A DNA stretch of 64,000 nucleotides from Bacilli bacterium (GTDB lineage: Bacteria; Bacillota_I; Bacilli_A; RF39; UBA660), in the NCBI GenBank assembly GCA_900758495.1, contig CAAERO010000041.1:13941-77940 (forward strand), written 5' to 3'. The notes below the pieces were generated by a model that searched no databases, had not been told where the DNA came from, and saw nothing but the letters and a program-made list of their open reading frames with translations. Position numbers and translations under genes: made by a program. Positions 51,056 to 60,597 of this stretch are shown here, piece after piece. Position 1 is the stretch's first letter. Every line of letters starts with the position of its first letter.

Positions 51056-52821
51056 GTATATTAGATATGAAATTTTTTAGATTTTTAGGATTTAAGAAGA
51101 AACCGAATGCTCCTTGGAGTAAATATTATCAAAAAAAGGATATGAATCTTTATATTCCTGATATTTCGCTTTATGATAACTTTAAAAGAAATATGAAAAA
51201 GTATGCTAATAATAATGCTTTTGATTATTTTGGAGCAAAAACAACTTATAAAGAATTATTAGAAAAAGTTGATTTATGTGCTAATTCTTTCTTAAGTTAT
51301 GGAATTAGAAAGAATGATGTTGTAACTATTTGTATGCCAAATACTCCAGAAGGAATAATATCTTTTTTAGCATTAAATAAAATCGGTGCTATTTCTAATA
51401 TGATTCACCCTTTAGCAAGTGAAAATGAAATTAAAGAAGATCTCATTAATACTGGTAGTGTTATGTTAGTTCTAATAGATATGGATTATGATAAGTTAAA
51501 AACGGTTATTGAAAAAACAGATGTTTATAAAGTTATCATTGTAAGACCAAGTAATGCTATGCCTTTTTTCATGAAAGTTGGTTATAACTTATCGATTGGT
51601 CTTAAAACTAAGTTACCAAAAAATAATAGTAAATATATCTTTTGGGATAAGTTTTTAAGTAGTGGTTTAAATTATAAGAGTGAATACCATTTCCTTGGTC
51701 GTAAAAATTCTCCTGCTGTTATGCTTCATAGTGGTGGGTCGACTGGTACGCCCAAAGCTATTGTTCTATCAAATGGAAACTTTATTGCTTTAACAGAACA
51801 AGCTAAAATTGTTTTTGATGAATTAACAGTAGGTGATAAGTGTTTATCAATAATGCCCATTTTTCATGGCTTCGGTCTTGGGGTTTGTATTTATGCACCC
51901 TTATGTGTAGGGGCAGAATGTATCTTAATTCCTCAATTTAAAGCTGATGAGTTTGATAAGATTTTGATGAAATATAAACCAGAATTTGTAATAGGAGTAC
52001 CAACTTTGTTTGAAGCGATGATGAAAAGTGAACGGAAAGATAAAATTAAACTTAACTATATAAAATATATTATATCGGGTGGTGATACTTTAAGTCTTAG
52101 TCTTGAGAAAAAGATTAATAAGTTTTTAAATGACCATGGTGCTGATACTAGAATTGTTCAAGGTTATGGAATGAGCGAATGTTTAGCAGCTGTTAGCTTA
52201 GGTTTTAAAAATATCTTAGAGTATGGTTCTATTGGGATACCTTTTCCTGGGGCATATATTGGTATTTTTAATAATTCTGATCAAGAAGTTCCTTACGGTA
52301 GTGAAGGAGAAATCTGCATCAGTGGACCGAATGTAATGCTTGGTTACTATAATAATGAAAAAGAAACTAATGCAGCACTACATATTCATAGTGATGGTAA
52401 TGTTTGGTTACATTCTGGTGATTTAGGAGTAATGGATAAAAATGGCTTTATTAAATATACAGGTAGATTAAAAAGATTAATTATTACTTCTGGTTATAAT
52501 GTTTATCCCATTCAGATAGAGGAAGTGTTAGAAAAACACCAAGCTGTTATGCTCTCAAGTGTAGTAGGAATACCTCATCCTTATAAACAAGAAGTACCAA
52601 AAGCTTATATCGTTTTAAATAAGGGTTATAGAGAAACGGAAGAACTAGTTAAAGAATTAAAAGAATTGTGTGCTAAGAATTTACCACGTTATGCTAAAGT
52701 ATATGAATTTGAATTTAGAAAGTCTCTTCCAAAAACTATGGTTGGAAAAGTTGATTTTCGAAAACTTCAAGAAGAAAATAATAAGTTAAGGAAGAAAGAA
52801 AAAGATGAAGAAAAGATTTAA
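51052..52821 (+). CDS. Long-chain fatty acyl-CoA/ACP synthetase (AMP-binding)
   Basis: 589 aa. Canonical ANL motifs: LHSGGSTGTPKAIVLSNGN (P-loop), IMPIFHGFGLGVCIYAPL (A4 region), VQGYGMSECLA (A5), WLHSGDLGVMDKNGFIKYTG (A7), GRLKRLIITSGYNVYP and C-terminal Lys in LPKTMVGKVDFRKL. Activates free fatty acids. Sandwiched and translationally coupled between two plsC genes, which points to incorporation of exogenous or recycled fatty acids into phospholipids. Confidence 0.9.
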   Translation: MSILDMKFFRFLGFKKKPNAPWSKYYQKKDMNLYIPDISLYDNFKRNMKKYANNNAFDYFGAKTTYKELLEKVDLCANSFLSYGIRKNDVVTICMPNTPEGIISFLALNKIGAISNMIHPLASENEIKEDLINTGSVMLVLIDMDYDKLKTVIEKTDVYKVIIVRPSNAMPFFMKVGYNLSIGLKTKLPKNNSKYIFWDKFLSSGLNYKSEYHFLGRKNSPAVMLHSGGSTGTPKAIVLSNGNFIALTEQAKIVFDELTVGDKCLSIMPIFHGFGLGVCIYAPLCVGAECILIPQFKADEFDKILMKYKPEFVIGVPTLFEAMMKSERKDKIKLNYIKYIISGGDTLSLSLEKKINKFLNDHGADTRIVQGYGMSECLAAVSLGFKNILEYGSIGIPFPGAYIGIFNNSDQEVPYGSEGEICISGPNVMLGYYNNEKETNAALHIHSDGNVWLHSGDLGVMDKNGFIKYTGRLKRLIITSGYNVYPIQIEEVLEKHQAVMLSSVVGIPHPYKQEVPKAYIVLNKGYRETEELVKELKELCAKNLPRYAKVYEFEFRKSLPKTMVGKVDFRKLQEENNKLRKKEKDEEKI

Positions 52822-53413
52822 AGGAGAAGTAGGTTATAAGTTACTTACTCCTCTTATGCGAGTATTATTTAAAATTTATTATAATCCTAAAATTATTAAT
52901 AAAGAAGTTATTCCTAAAGAAGGACCTATCTTAATAGTAGGTAATCACAAGCATATCTATGATCAATGTTTAACAATAATGGCTACTAAAAGAGTAATTC
53001 ATTATATGGCAAAGAAAGAATATTTTGATGGGAAAATGGCTTGGTTTTTCAAACTAGTTGGTTGTATTCCTGTTGATCGAAGTATTAAAGATCACAATGC
53101 TACTGAAAAGGCTTTAAGTATTTTAAGAAATGATGGAGCTATTGGACTTTTCCCTGAAGGAACAAGGAATAAAACAAAAGATGTTTTTCTTTTACCATTT
53201 AAATTTGGAACAGTATCAATGGCAAAAAAGACTAATGCTACTATTGTACCTTTTGGATTAACAGGAGACTATAAATTCAGGAGTAAGAACTTAACTATTA
53301 GATATGGTACTCCTTTTAAAATAGGAGATATGGATTTAGAAGAAGCAAATAATAAACTTTATCAAGAAGTAGAAAACTTAATGAGAGAAAATTTAGAGGA
53401 AGAGGAGAAATAA
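52805..53413 (+). CDS. 1-acyl-glycerol-3-phosphate acyltransferase (PlsC family), second copy
   Basis: 202 aa. Motif I reads GNHKHIYDQ (H-x4-D kept, with unusual IY in place of SYLD/QSWLD), VGCIPVDRS, FPEGTRNKT and VPFGLTG. It overlaps the synthetase gene by 17 nt with the start inside its Lys-rich tail. Similar to, but clearly distinct from, the copy at 50471, so the pair is an old duplication or two specialised enzymes. Confidence 0.88.
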   Translation: MKKRFKGEVGYKLLTPLMRVLFKIYYNPKIINKEVIPKEGPILIVGNHKHIYDQCLTIMATKRVIHYMAKKEYFDGKMAWFFKLVGCIPVDRSIKDHNATEKALSILRNDGAIGLFPEGTRNKTKDVFLLPFKFGTVSMAKKTNATIVPFGLTGDYKFRSKNLTIRYGTPFKIGDMDLEEANNKLYQEVENLMRENLEEEEK

Positions 53414-53415
53414 TT

Positions 53416-54135
53416 ATGATTTATCAAGATTTTTTATTAAGAATTATTGTAACTTTTACTTTAGGATTTGCAATCGGACTTGAAAGACAATGGCGAAGAA
53501 GAGTTATTGGCCTGAGGACAAATGTGTTAGTATGTTTAGGTTCTTTTCTATTTGTTAGTTTTTCCTTTCTTACCAATGCTTATGATGTATCAAGAATAGC
53601 TTCACAAGTAGTATGTGGTATTGGTTTCTTAGGAGCAGGAGTTATTATAAAGGACAAGGGTAATATCAAAGGACTAGATACGGCTGCTACTTTATGGTGT
53701 GATGCAGCAGTTGGAACTTTATGTGCCGCTGGTTTTCTTCTTGAAGCTTTAGTGGGAACGTTATTTATTTTACTTGCTAATGTTGTTTTAAGAAATATTA
53801 CTAGAAAACTTAATTTAAAGCATTTAGAAAAAACACAGTTTGATAAGTATAGACTTAGAATAGTAACTAATGAAGAACAAGAATTTTTAATTAGGACTTT
53901 AATTACTCAAAGTATGAATAATACTGATGCTAGTTTAATTAGTATAGATACAACTGATTTAGAAGATGGAAAGCTTAGAATGTATGCTACTTTCAATATT
54001 CCTAGAGGTGGTACTTCTTTATTAGAAGAACTTGTTAATCGAATAGTAATAGAACCTGGTATCACTTCTTCTGGGTGGAAGAAAATATCTGATACTAAAG
54101 GGGTAGAAGAATTATTAGATGAAGAAGATATTTAA
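53416..54135 (+). CDS. MgtC/SapB-family membrane protein
   Basis: 239 aa. Four or five N-terminal helices with family motifs FTLGFAIGLERQWRRR, GLRTNVLVCLGSFLF, SQVVCGIGFLGAGVIIKDKG and GLDTAATLWCDAAVGTLCAA, then a C-terminal ACT-like cytoplasmic domain (about 145-225). Relatives act in adaptation to low magnesium or in envelope/ATP homeostasis. 2 nt after plsC, so last gene of the phospholipid operon. Confidence 0.9.
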   Translation: MIYQDFLLRIIVTFTLGFAIGLERQWRRRVIGLRTNVLVCLGSFLFVSFSFLTNAYDVSRIASQVVCGIGFLGAGVIIKDKGNIKGLDTAATLWCDAAVGTLCAAGFLLEALVGTLFILLANVVLRNITRKLNLKHLEKTQFDKYRLRIVTNEEQEFLIRTLITQSMNNTDASLISIDTTDLEDGKLRMYATFNIPRGGTSLLEELVNRIVIEPGITSSGWKKISDTKGVEELLDEEDI

Positions 54136-54171
54136 AAAAACAGGATAGGAATATAACTTATTCTGTTTTTA
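54135..54171 (+). terminator. Terminator of the phospholipid operon
   Basis: AACAGGATA pairs with TATTCTGTT (G-T tolerated) around a loop of about 9 nt, with A-run before and T-run after. Confidence 0.75.
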
Positions 54172-54275
54172 ATGCGCGATAATTTCTTAATCAGCTAAAT
54201 ATAATATTGTTATCTGATGTAATAGATTATATTAAATATAGTTAGCATGATTTTAAATAGAAAGGACAATGCTAT

Positions 54276-55481
54276 ATGAAATATATATTAATGAATAAAA
54301 ATGCCTCTATTATGTTGATTGAGTACAACACAACTTTTAATGGAATAGAAAATATTTATGATATTTATAATATTGAATATGCACCATTATCAATTTCAAA
54401 TGCTAATAAGACGTTGGGAGCAAACTTATTAAAACAAATTAATGATTGGTTTAAGGGAAGGGGAATTCCTTCTTGGCGAAAAGATTTGGAAAAATTGTTG
54501 GAAAAATTAAATGTTTCATCAAAAGAAGAACTTTTAAACAAGTCTTATGCTCTTTCTTTGTCAGATCAATATTGGCTAAAGGAAGAAAATAGCAATGTTA
54601 AATGGCAAGATATTAACTTCTTTACTAACGATTTTGAATATGAAGCATATTTAGAAGCATCATTAGATAGTTCTTCTAGTCTAACAACATCGAAAGATAA
54701 GGCGATACTTCGTTCTCCAAATAATACAACTGATGGAATGCTTCAAAAAGGTTTGATTATAGAAAATGGTAAAAGAATCTTAGTAAAAGGGACATATACA
54801 TCAAGTAGAGAAGAACCTTTTAATGAATGGCTTGCTTCGCAAATAAGTAAACGATTAGGCTTTTATTATTGTAACTATTTGGTTGAATGGACTAATAAAA
54901 CAAAACTCATTTCTAAATGTGAAAACTTTGTTAGTGAAGATGAAGAAATCATTTCTGCTTATGATGTTTTTAAATCAGAGAAAAAACCTAATAACATAAA
55001 TGATTATGAATTTTATATTCAAATATTAGAAAAGCATAATGTTTTAAATGCTCGCAAAAATGTAGAAGATATGTTTATTTTGGATTATTTAATGCTTAAT
55101 ACAGATAGACATTTAAAAAATTTTGGAGTTATTAGAAATGTAAATACCTTGGAATGGGTAAGGACTACTCCAATATTTGATACTGGTCAAAGTATGGAAT
55201 GTGATAAATATCTTGATGAAATAAACTTCTCTTATGGTACTGGAAAGTTCTTTACCAATACTAATAAAAACTATGAAGATATTTTAAAAGTAATTGGAAA
55301 AAATATAGTTAATATAGATATTCACAAATTAGATGGACTTTGTGAAGAGTATCATTCTTTACTAGAAAAGTATAAAGATAAATTGGATATGTCTGATAAG
55401 CGAATTGAAAAGTTAGTTAGTGGTTTACAACAGAGAATAAAAAAATTAGAAAGTAACATAATAATGAATAAAGAAGACTAG
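54276..55481 (+). CDS. HipA-like Ser/Thr kinase domain protein
   Basis: 401 aa. The kinase core matches HipA-type proteins: ALSLSDQYWL (N-lobe), GMLQKGLIIENGKRILVKGT (ATP-binding Lys171), ILDYLMLNTDRHLKNFGVIR (catalytic Asp277, Asn282) and PIFDTGQSM (metal-binding Asp302). HipA toxins normally pair with an upstream HipB HTH antitoxin; none is adjacent, so it is either a stand-alone kinase (CtkA/YjjJ-like) or an orphan toxin. 4-nt convergent overlap with rarA. Confidence 0.8.
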   Translation: MKYILMNKNASIMLIEYNTTFNGIENIYDIYNIEYAPLSISNANKTLGANLLKQINDWFKGRGIPSWRKDLEKLLEKLNVSSKEELLNKSYALSLSDQYWLKEENSNVKWQDINFFTNDFEYEAYLEASLDSSSSLTTSKDKAILRSPNNTTDGMLQKGLIIENGKRILVKGTYTSSREEPFNEWLASQISKRLGFYYCNYLVEWTNKTKLISKCENFVSEDEEIISAYDVFKSEKKPNNINDYEFYIQILEKHNVLNARKNVEDMFILDYLMLNTDRHLKNFGVIRNVNTLEWVRTTPIFDTGQSMECDKYLDEINFSYGTGKFFTNTNKNYEDILKVIGKNIVNIDIHKLDGLCEEYHSLLEKYKDKLDMSDKRIEKLVSGLQQRIKKLESNIIMNKED

Positions 55482-56704
55482 TGATTAGCCTTCTTTTTCA
55501 TATTTTCGATAAAGTCATAATAACTCTTGATATTTTTTTCATATCCAACAGTTTTAGGATGATAATATTTTTTTTCTTTAAGATTCTTTGGCAAATACTC
55601 TTGATAAACATAGGCATTAGAATAATTATGTGGATATAAATAGTCCTTAGAATCAGTCTTTATATTATTAGGTACATTTCCAGTATTACCTTTTTCTATA
55701 TCACTAATTGCTTCATCAAGTGCTAGATGGGCACTATTACTTTTAGGGGACAAAGCCATTTCTACAACAATCGTTCCAAGAGGAATTCTTGCTTCAGGAA
55801 GACCGACTAATTCAGCTGCTTCTATGGCTGCCATTACCTTAGGACCAATACTAGGATTAGCAAGACCAATATCTTCATAAGCGATAACACTCATTCTCCT
55901 GTAAATACTATCTAAGTCTTCTTCAACAATCAGTCTTGCTAAGTAATATAAACTAGCATCAACATCACTTCCTCTAATAGACTTTTGAAAAGCTGATAAA
56001 ACATCATAGTGTCCATCACCATTTTTATCGCTGAAGAAGACGGGTTTAGAATTAATTTGTTTGATTAATTTAATATCAACTTTTTGATCATTACTAGCAA
56101 AGAAAGCAATTTCTAATAAATTATAAGCATAACGGAGATCGCTTCCTGCTAAATTAGCAATATAAGATATAGTATCAATATCAATACTAATTCCTTCAAG
56201 GTAACTAGAATTAATTGCTTTATTTAAACCTTCAATAATATCAGTAGTTTCTAACTCCTTAAGTTCAAATAACTGACATCTACTTCTAATAGCTGGATTA
56301 ATAGCATGATAAGGATTAGCAGTTGTCATACCAATAAGTGTTATTAAACCACTTTCTAATTGAGGAAGAAGTAAGTCTTGCTTATCTTTATTAAGACGGT
56401 GAATTTCATCCATAATCAAAATCATACCATTATAAACTTTAGCTTCAGAAACAACCATATCAAAGTCTTTCTTATTATTAATAGTTGCATTTAAAAAACG
56501 ATAAGGCATATCTAAATCATTAACAATCGCTTTAGCAATAGAAGTCTTTCCAATTCCTGGTTTTCCATATAAAATCATTGAAACTAACTTTTTCTTAGCA
56601 ACTAAATTTCTTAAAATAGCACCTTTCCCAATTAAATGTTTTTGTCCTAAAACATCATTCAAAGTTTTTGGTTCTAATTTTTTTGCTAATGGTTCTCTTT
56701 CCAT
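55478..56704 (-). CDS. rarA: Replication-associated recombination protein RarA (MgsA)
   Basis: AAA+ ATPase acting at stalled forks. 408 aa: Walker A LYGKPGIGKTSIAKAI, Walker B LIMDEIHRLNKDKQ, sensor 1 GMTTANPYHAINPAIRSRC, lid and C-terminal tetramerisation domain (YEDIGLANP, HLALDEAISDI, YPHNYSNAYVYQEYLP). GTG 56713 in frame is part of the AGGAGGTG site; ATG 56704, 6 nt on, is the start. Divergent from mutS, placing two genome-maintenance genes back to back. Confidence 0.94.
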   Translation of the reverse strand: MEREPLAKKLEPKTLNDVLGQKHLIGKGAILRNLVAKKKLVSMILYGKPGIGKTSIAKAIVNDLDMPYRFLNATINNKKDFDMVVSEAKVYNGMILIMDEIHRLNKDKQDLLLPQLESGLITLIGMTTANPYHAINPAIRSRCQLFELKELETTDIIEGLNKAINSSYLEGISIDIDTISYIANLAGSDLRYAYNLLEIAFFASNDQKVDIKLIKQINSKPVFFSDKNGDGHYDVLSAFQKSIRGSDVDASLYYLARLIVEEDLDSIYRRMSVIAYEDIGLANPSIGPKVMAAIEAAELVGLPEARIPLGTIVVEMALSPKSNSAHLALDEAISDIEKGNTGNVPNNIKTDSKDYLYPHNYSNAYVYQEYLPKNLKEKKYYHPKTVGYEKNIKSYYDFIENMKKKANH

Positions 56705-56743
56705 AGATGACACCTCCTGTTATTTATTTTAACACGAAACTTC

Positions 56744-56772
56744 TTGTTTCAAAACCAAAACTTAGCTATAAT
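56744..56772 (+). promoter_or_regulatory. Promoter of mutS in the rarA-mutS divergent region
   Basis: TTGTTT (56744-56749), 17-nt spacer, TATAAT (56767-56772). A perfect inverted repeat GAAAC-5-GTTTC (56736-56750) overlaps the -35 and the rarA promoter region and could be an operator. Confidence 0.65.
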
Positions 56773-56798
56773 AAGTAATAGAAATTGGAAGTGAATTT

Positions 56799-59357
56799 AT
56801 GTTAAGAAACGAAGTGGATAGAACTAAATTAAGTCCTGTTATGTTACAGTGGATGAATATAAAAGATGAAAATAAAGATGCAATTATTTTTTTTCGCTTA
56901 GGAGACTTTTATGAGATGTTCTTTGATGATGCTATTGTAGCATCTAAAATATTAGAACTAACTTTAACAGGAAAGCAAGCTGGTCTTGATGAAAAAGTAC
57001 CAATGTGTGGCATTCCTTTTAAAGCTTATGAAGCATATTTAGATAAGTTAGTAGAAATGGGTTATAAGGTAGCTATTGTAGAACAAGTAGAGGACCCTAA
57101 ACTTACTAAAGAAATGGTCAAAAGAGAAGTAATTCAAATCGTTACAAGTGGAACAAGATTAGATGGTTCTATTGATGACACTAAGAATAACTTTTTAGCT
57201 TCAGTTACTTATACAGCTAACTCTTATACATTAAGTTATGCTGATATTTCTACAGGAGAAGTTTATGTAACAGTATTAGATGATAGTTTACAAGAATTAC
57301 TACAAGAAATTATTCGTCATGGTTTTGAAGAGATAATTGTTAGTGATGAAATTGATCGTAACTTTATTAATACGCTTCGTAAGACTTATCAGTTAAATGT
57401 TACTATCTATAATGAATATAATGAAGAAGAACAATATAATTATATTTATAAGGACCTAGATGATATTAGAAAAGAACGAGGAATTAAACATTTACTTGCT
57501 TATACTGTTAATACTAAAAAAGGAGATTTATCACATTTACAAGTAGCTAAAGTAGAACTTATTAATGCCCATTTATTATTAGATGAGCATACTAAACGTA
57601 ATCTTGAATTAACAGAAACACTTAGACTTAGAGAAAAGACTTATAGTTTGTTATGGTTACTTGATAAAAATCAAACAGCAATGGGAAGTAGATTACTTAG
57701 AAAAAACTTAGAGTTTCCTTTGATAGATAAAAAAGAACTAGAACGTCGTTATCATTATATCGAAGTATTACAAACAGAGTTTATTTTAAGAGATGACTTA
57801 AAGAAAAGTTTAAATCAGGTTTATGACATTGAAAGACTTATCGGACGTGTTTGTTATGGTAACTTAAATGCTAGAGATTTACTACAATTAAATTCTAGTT
57901 TGAAAGCTTTACCAATAATAAAGAAAATACTAGAAGAAATAAAATATGATAAAGAGATAGAAATATTTGATGAATTAGTATCATTATTTGATAATAGTTT
58001 GAATGAAGAACCACCGATTTCTTTAAAAGAAGGAAATCTAATTAAGAAAGGTTATAATAAAGAATTAGATGAATTAAGAGATTTATCAAGTGGTAGTAAG
58101 GACTTCTTATTAGAACTTGAACAAAGAGAAAAAGAAAGAACAGGTATTAAGAATTTAAAAGTTGGTTATAACAAAGTTTTTGGTTATTATATAGAAATAA
58201 GTAAGGGTCAATGTGATTTAGTAAAAGAAGAGTTTGGGTATGATAGAAGACAAACTTTATCTAATTGTGAGAGGTTTACTACTAAGGAATTAAAAGAAAA
58301 AGAAAGTATTATTCTAGGAGCAGAAGAAAAGATAATTAACTTAGAATATCAACTATTTATGCAAATTAGAGAAGTAGTTAAAAGGTATATTTTACCGTTA
58401 CAAAAATGTGCTAATATTTTAGCAGAGATTGATATGTTAGCAGCGCTTTCTTTTGTAGCAGATAATTATCATTTTGTAAAACCTGTTTTAAACAATAATA
58501 ACGAAGTGAAGATAATTGAAAGTCGTCATCCAGTAGTAGAAGAAGTTATGGCTAAGAGAAATGAAAAGTATGTTGCTAATGATATAATAATGGATAAAGA
58601 TACCTCTATTTTACTTATTACTGGACCTAATATGGCTGGTAAATCAACATATATGCGTCAACTTGCTATTACCGTTATTATGGCACAGATAGGTTCTTTT
58701 GTTCCAGCTAAGAGTTGTACTATTCCTGTTTTTGATAAGATTTTTACAAGAATTGGTGCTAGTGATGATTTAGTTAGTGGTGAAAGTACCTTTATGGTAG
58801 AGATGAAGGAAGCAAATCTTGCAATATCGAGAGCTACAAAGAATAGTTTAATCTTATTTGATGAATTGGGTCGTGGTACAGCTACTTATGATGGAATGAG
58901 TCTTGCTCAAGCTATACTAGAATATATTCACGATAATATTGGGGCAAAAACTCTATTTTCTACCCATTATCATGAACTAACTGAGCTTGCTAGTAGTTTG
59001 TTACATCTAAAAAATGTGCATGTTTCTGCCGTGGAAGAAGATGGTAAACTAACTTTTCTTCATAAAATAAAAAGTGGTTCTGTTGATAAAAGTTATGGTA
59101 TAAATGTAGCTAGTTTAGCAGATTTACCTAAATCTTTGATTAAAAGAGCTGAAGAAATATTAAATATATATGAAAATCAAGAAAAAAAAGAACCAATCTA
59201 TACACAGACTAGCTTGTTTGATCAAGTAATAGAAGAAGAACCAAAAGAAAATAAGTATCTTGAAAAAATAAAAGAAATTAACCCTTTAGAGATGAGCCCA
59301 ATGGAAGCTTTAAACTTCTTGTATCGTTTAAAAGAGGAGATGAAGAAAGACGAATGA
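56799..59357 (+). CDS. mutS: DNA mismatch repair protein MutS
   Basis: Mismatch recognition ATPase. 852 aa, normal length. Domain I has the mismatch wedge GDFYEMF (Phe37, Glu39) and the connector, lever and clamp follow. The ATPase has ITGPNMAGKSTYMRQ (about 607-621), GESTFMVEM, LILFDELGRGTATYDG (Walker B, about 683-698) and THYHELTEL. The C-terminal beta-clamp-type motif is near TQTSLFDQ. Its end overlaps the GH25 gene by 4 nt. mutL is not in the window. Confidence 0.97.
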   Translation: MLRNEVDRTKLSPVMLQWMNIKDENKDAIIFFRLGDFYEMFFDDAIVASKILELTLTGKQAGLDEKVPMCGIPFKAYEAYLDKLVEMGYKVAIVEQVEDPKLTKEMVKREVIQIVTSGTRLDGSIDDTKNNFLASVTYTANSYTLSYADISTGEVYVTVLDDSLQELLQEIIRHGFEEIIVSDEIDRNFINTLRKTYQLNVTIYNEYNEEEQYNYIYKDLDDIRKERGIKHLLAYTVNTKKGDLSHLQVAKVELINAHLLLDEHTKRNLELTETLRLREKTYSLLWLLDKNQTAMGSRLLRKNLEFPLIDKKELERRYHYIEVLQTEFILRDDLKKSLNQVYDIERLIGRVCYGNLNARDLLQLNSSLKALPIIKKILEEIKYDKEIEIFDELVSLFDNSLNEEPPISLKEGNLIKKGYNKELDELRDLSSGSKDFLLELEQREKERTGIKNLKVGYNKVFGYYIEISKGQCDLVKEEFGYDRRQTLSNCERFTTKELKEKESIILGAEEKIINLEYQLFMQIREVVKRYILPLQKCANILAEIDMLAALSFVADNYHFVKPVLNNNNEVKIIESRHPVVEEVMAKRNEKYVANDIIMDKDTSILLITGPNMAGKSTYMRQLAITVIMAQIGSFVPAKSCTIPVFDKIFTRIGASDDLVSGESTFMVEMKEANLAISRATKNSLILFDELGRGTATYDGMSLAQAILEYIHDNIGAKTLFSTHYHELTELASSLLHLKNVHVSAVEEDGKLTFLHKIKSGSVDKSYGINVASLADLPKSLIKRAEEILNIYENQEKKEPIYTQTSLFDQVIEEEPKENKYLEKIKEINPLEMSPMEALNFLYRLKEEMKKDE

Positions 59358-60529
59358 AAAAATCTTTAGTAGCTCTTTTCTTAGTTAGTAGTTTATTAAT
59401 AATAAGTATTATCTATCTAAATACAAGAGAAGTTACAGTTAAGGTTAGTTTAAAAGATAATTTAACTTTTCCTGTTTATAGTGATACTAGTTTAGATGAT
59501 ATTATTAAATCAATTAATGGTACTTATAAGAATGAAAAGTTAAATACTAAAAAAGTAGGAAAAAATGAATATACACTAAACTATAAAAATAATGAAAATA
59601 GACTTGCTAGTTATACATTTACTTATGAAGTAGTAGATGATGTTGCACCTGTTATTTCTCTTAGTAGTTTATATTATGTAGATAAAGGTTCAACAGAAGA
59701 CTTTGCTAAAGAAGTGTTTTGTGGTGATAATTATGATGATAAACCAACTTGTCAGGTAGTTGGTAATTATGACTTTAATACTGTTGGTAATTATCCATTA
59801 GTTTATGAAGCTATTGATTCTAGTGGAAATGTTACTAGAAAAGACTTTACTATTTTAGTAAGAGAAAATAAAGATAATCAAATAACTAACTCCTCTATCA
59901 AGAAAGTAGCTTTTAAAGATTTTTATAAGGAACATAAAAATGATAATACTTTGATTGGAATAGATGTTTCTAAATGGCAACAAGATATTGACTATGAAAA
60001 AGTTAAGAAAGCTGGAGTAGAGTTTGCCTTTATAAGAATTGGAACTAGAAAAGGTGTTGATAAAGAATTTGTTTTAGATTCTAAATTTAAGCAAAATATT
60101 GAAGGATTTAATAAAGTAGGAATTAAAACAGGAGTTTATTTCTATTCTTATGCTAAAGATAAAAAAGATGCTAAAAAAGAAGCTCTTTGGGTTTTAAAAG
60201 AATTAAAAGATTATAACATTAAGCTTCCAATCGTCTTTGACTGGGAAAATTTCTCTTTCTATCAGGAATTTAACTTATCATTTTATCATTTAGGAGAAAT
60301 AGCCAATACTTTCTTAGAAACAGTTACAAAAGAAGGATACCAAGGAATGCTCTATGGTAGTAAATACTACTTAGAAAATGTCTTTACTAATAATACTTAC
60401 CCAGTATGGTTAGCTCATTATACCACTAATACAAATTATCAAAATAAATATAGTATTTGGCAGAAGACTGATAGAGGTGTAGTAGATGGAATAAACACCT
60501 TGACAGATTTAGATATCTTATATAAATAA
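59354..60529 (+). CDS. GH25-family lysozyme with Ig-like domain, membrane anchored
   Basis: 391 aa. N-terminal helix (about 4-22) as signal or anchor, a DUF5011/HYR-like beta domain (about 90-170; DDVAPVISLS, GNYPLVYEAIDSSGNV) and a C-terminal GH25 barrel (about 198-391) with GIDVSKWQQDIDY and the catalytic pair in IVFDWENFSF (Asp and Glu about 296 and 298), and GVYFYSYAK. Cleaves peptidoglycan outside the cell. It is translationally coupled to mutS, an unexpected partnership. Confidence 0.9.
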   Translation: MKKSLVALFLVSSLLIISIIYLNTREVTVKVSLKDNLTFPVYSDTSLDDIIKSINGTYKNEKLNTKKVGKNEYTLNYKNNENRLASYTFTYEVVDDVAPVISLSSLYYVDKGSTEDFAKEVFCGDNYDDKPTCQVVGNYDFNTVGNYPLVYEAIDSSGNVTRKDFTILVRENKDNQITNSSIKKVAFKDFYKEHKNDNTLIGIDVSKWQQDIDYEKVKKAGVEFAFIRIGTRKGVDKEFVLDSKFKQNIEGFNKVGIKTGVYFYSYAKDKKDAKKEALWVLKELKDYNIKLPIVFDWENFSFYQEFNLSFYHLGEIANTFLETVTKEGYQGMLYGSKYYLENVFTNNTYPVWLAHYTTNTNYQNKYSIWQKTDRGVVDGINTLTDLDILYK

Positions 60530-60597
60530 TAGCTGGTGTTGCAGCATATAGACTTTGCCTTTTCAATTTGGTAGAATAATTTGTAGGAGGGGGCACT

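Noticed and set aside
56736..56750. LexA (SOS) box between rarA and mutS
   Set aside because: The Firmicutes box is CGAAC-4-GTTCG type; here the half-sites are GAAAC/GTTTC with a 5-nt centre.
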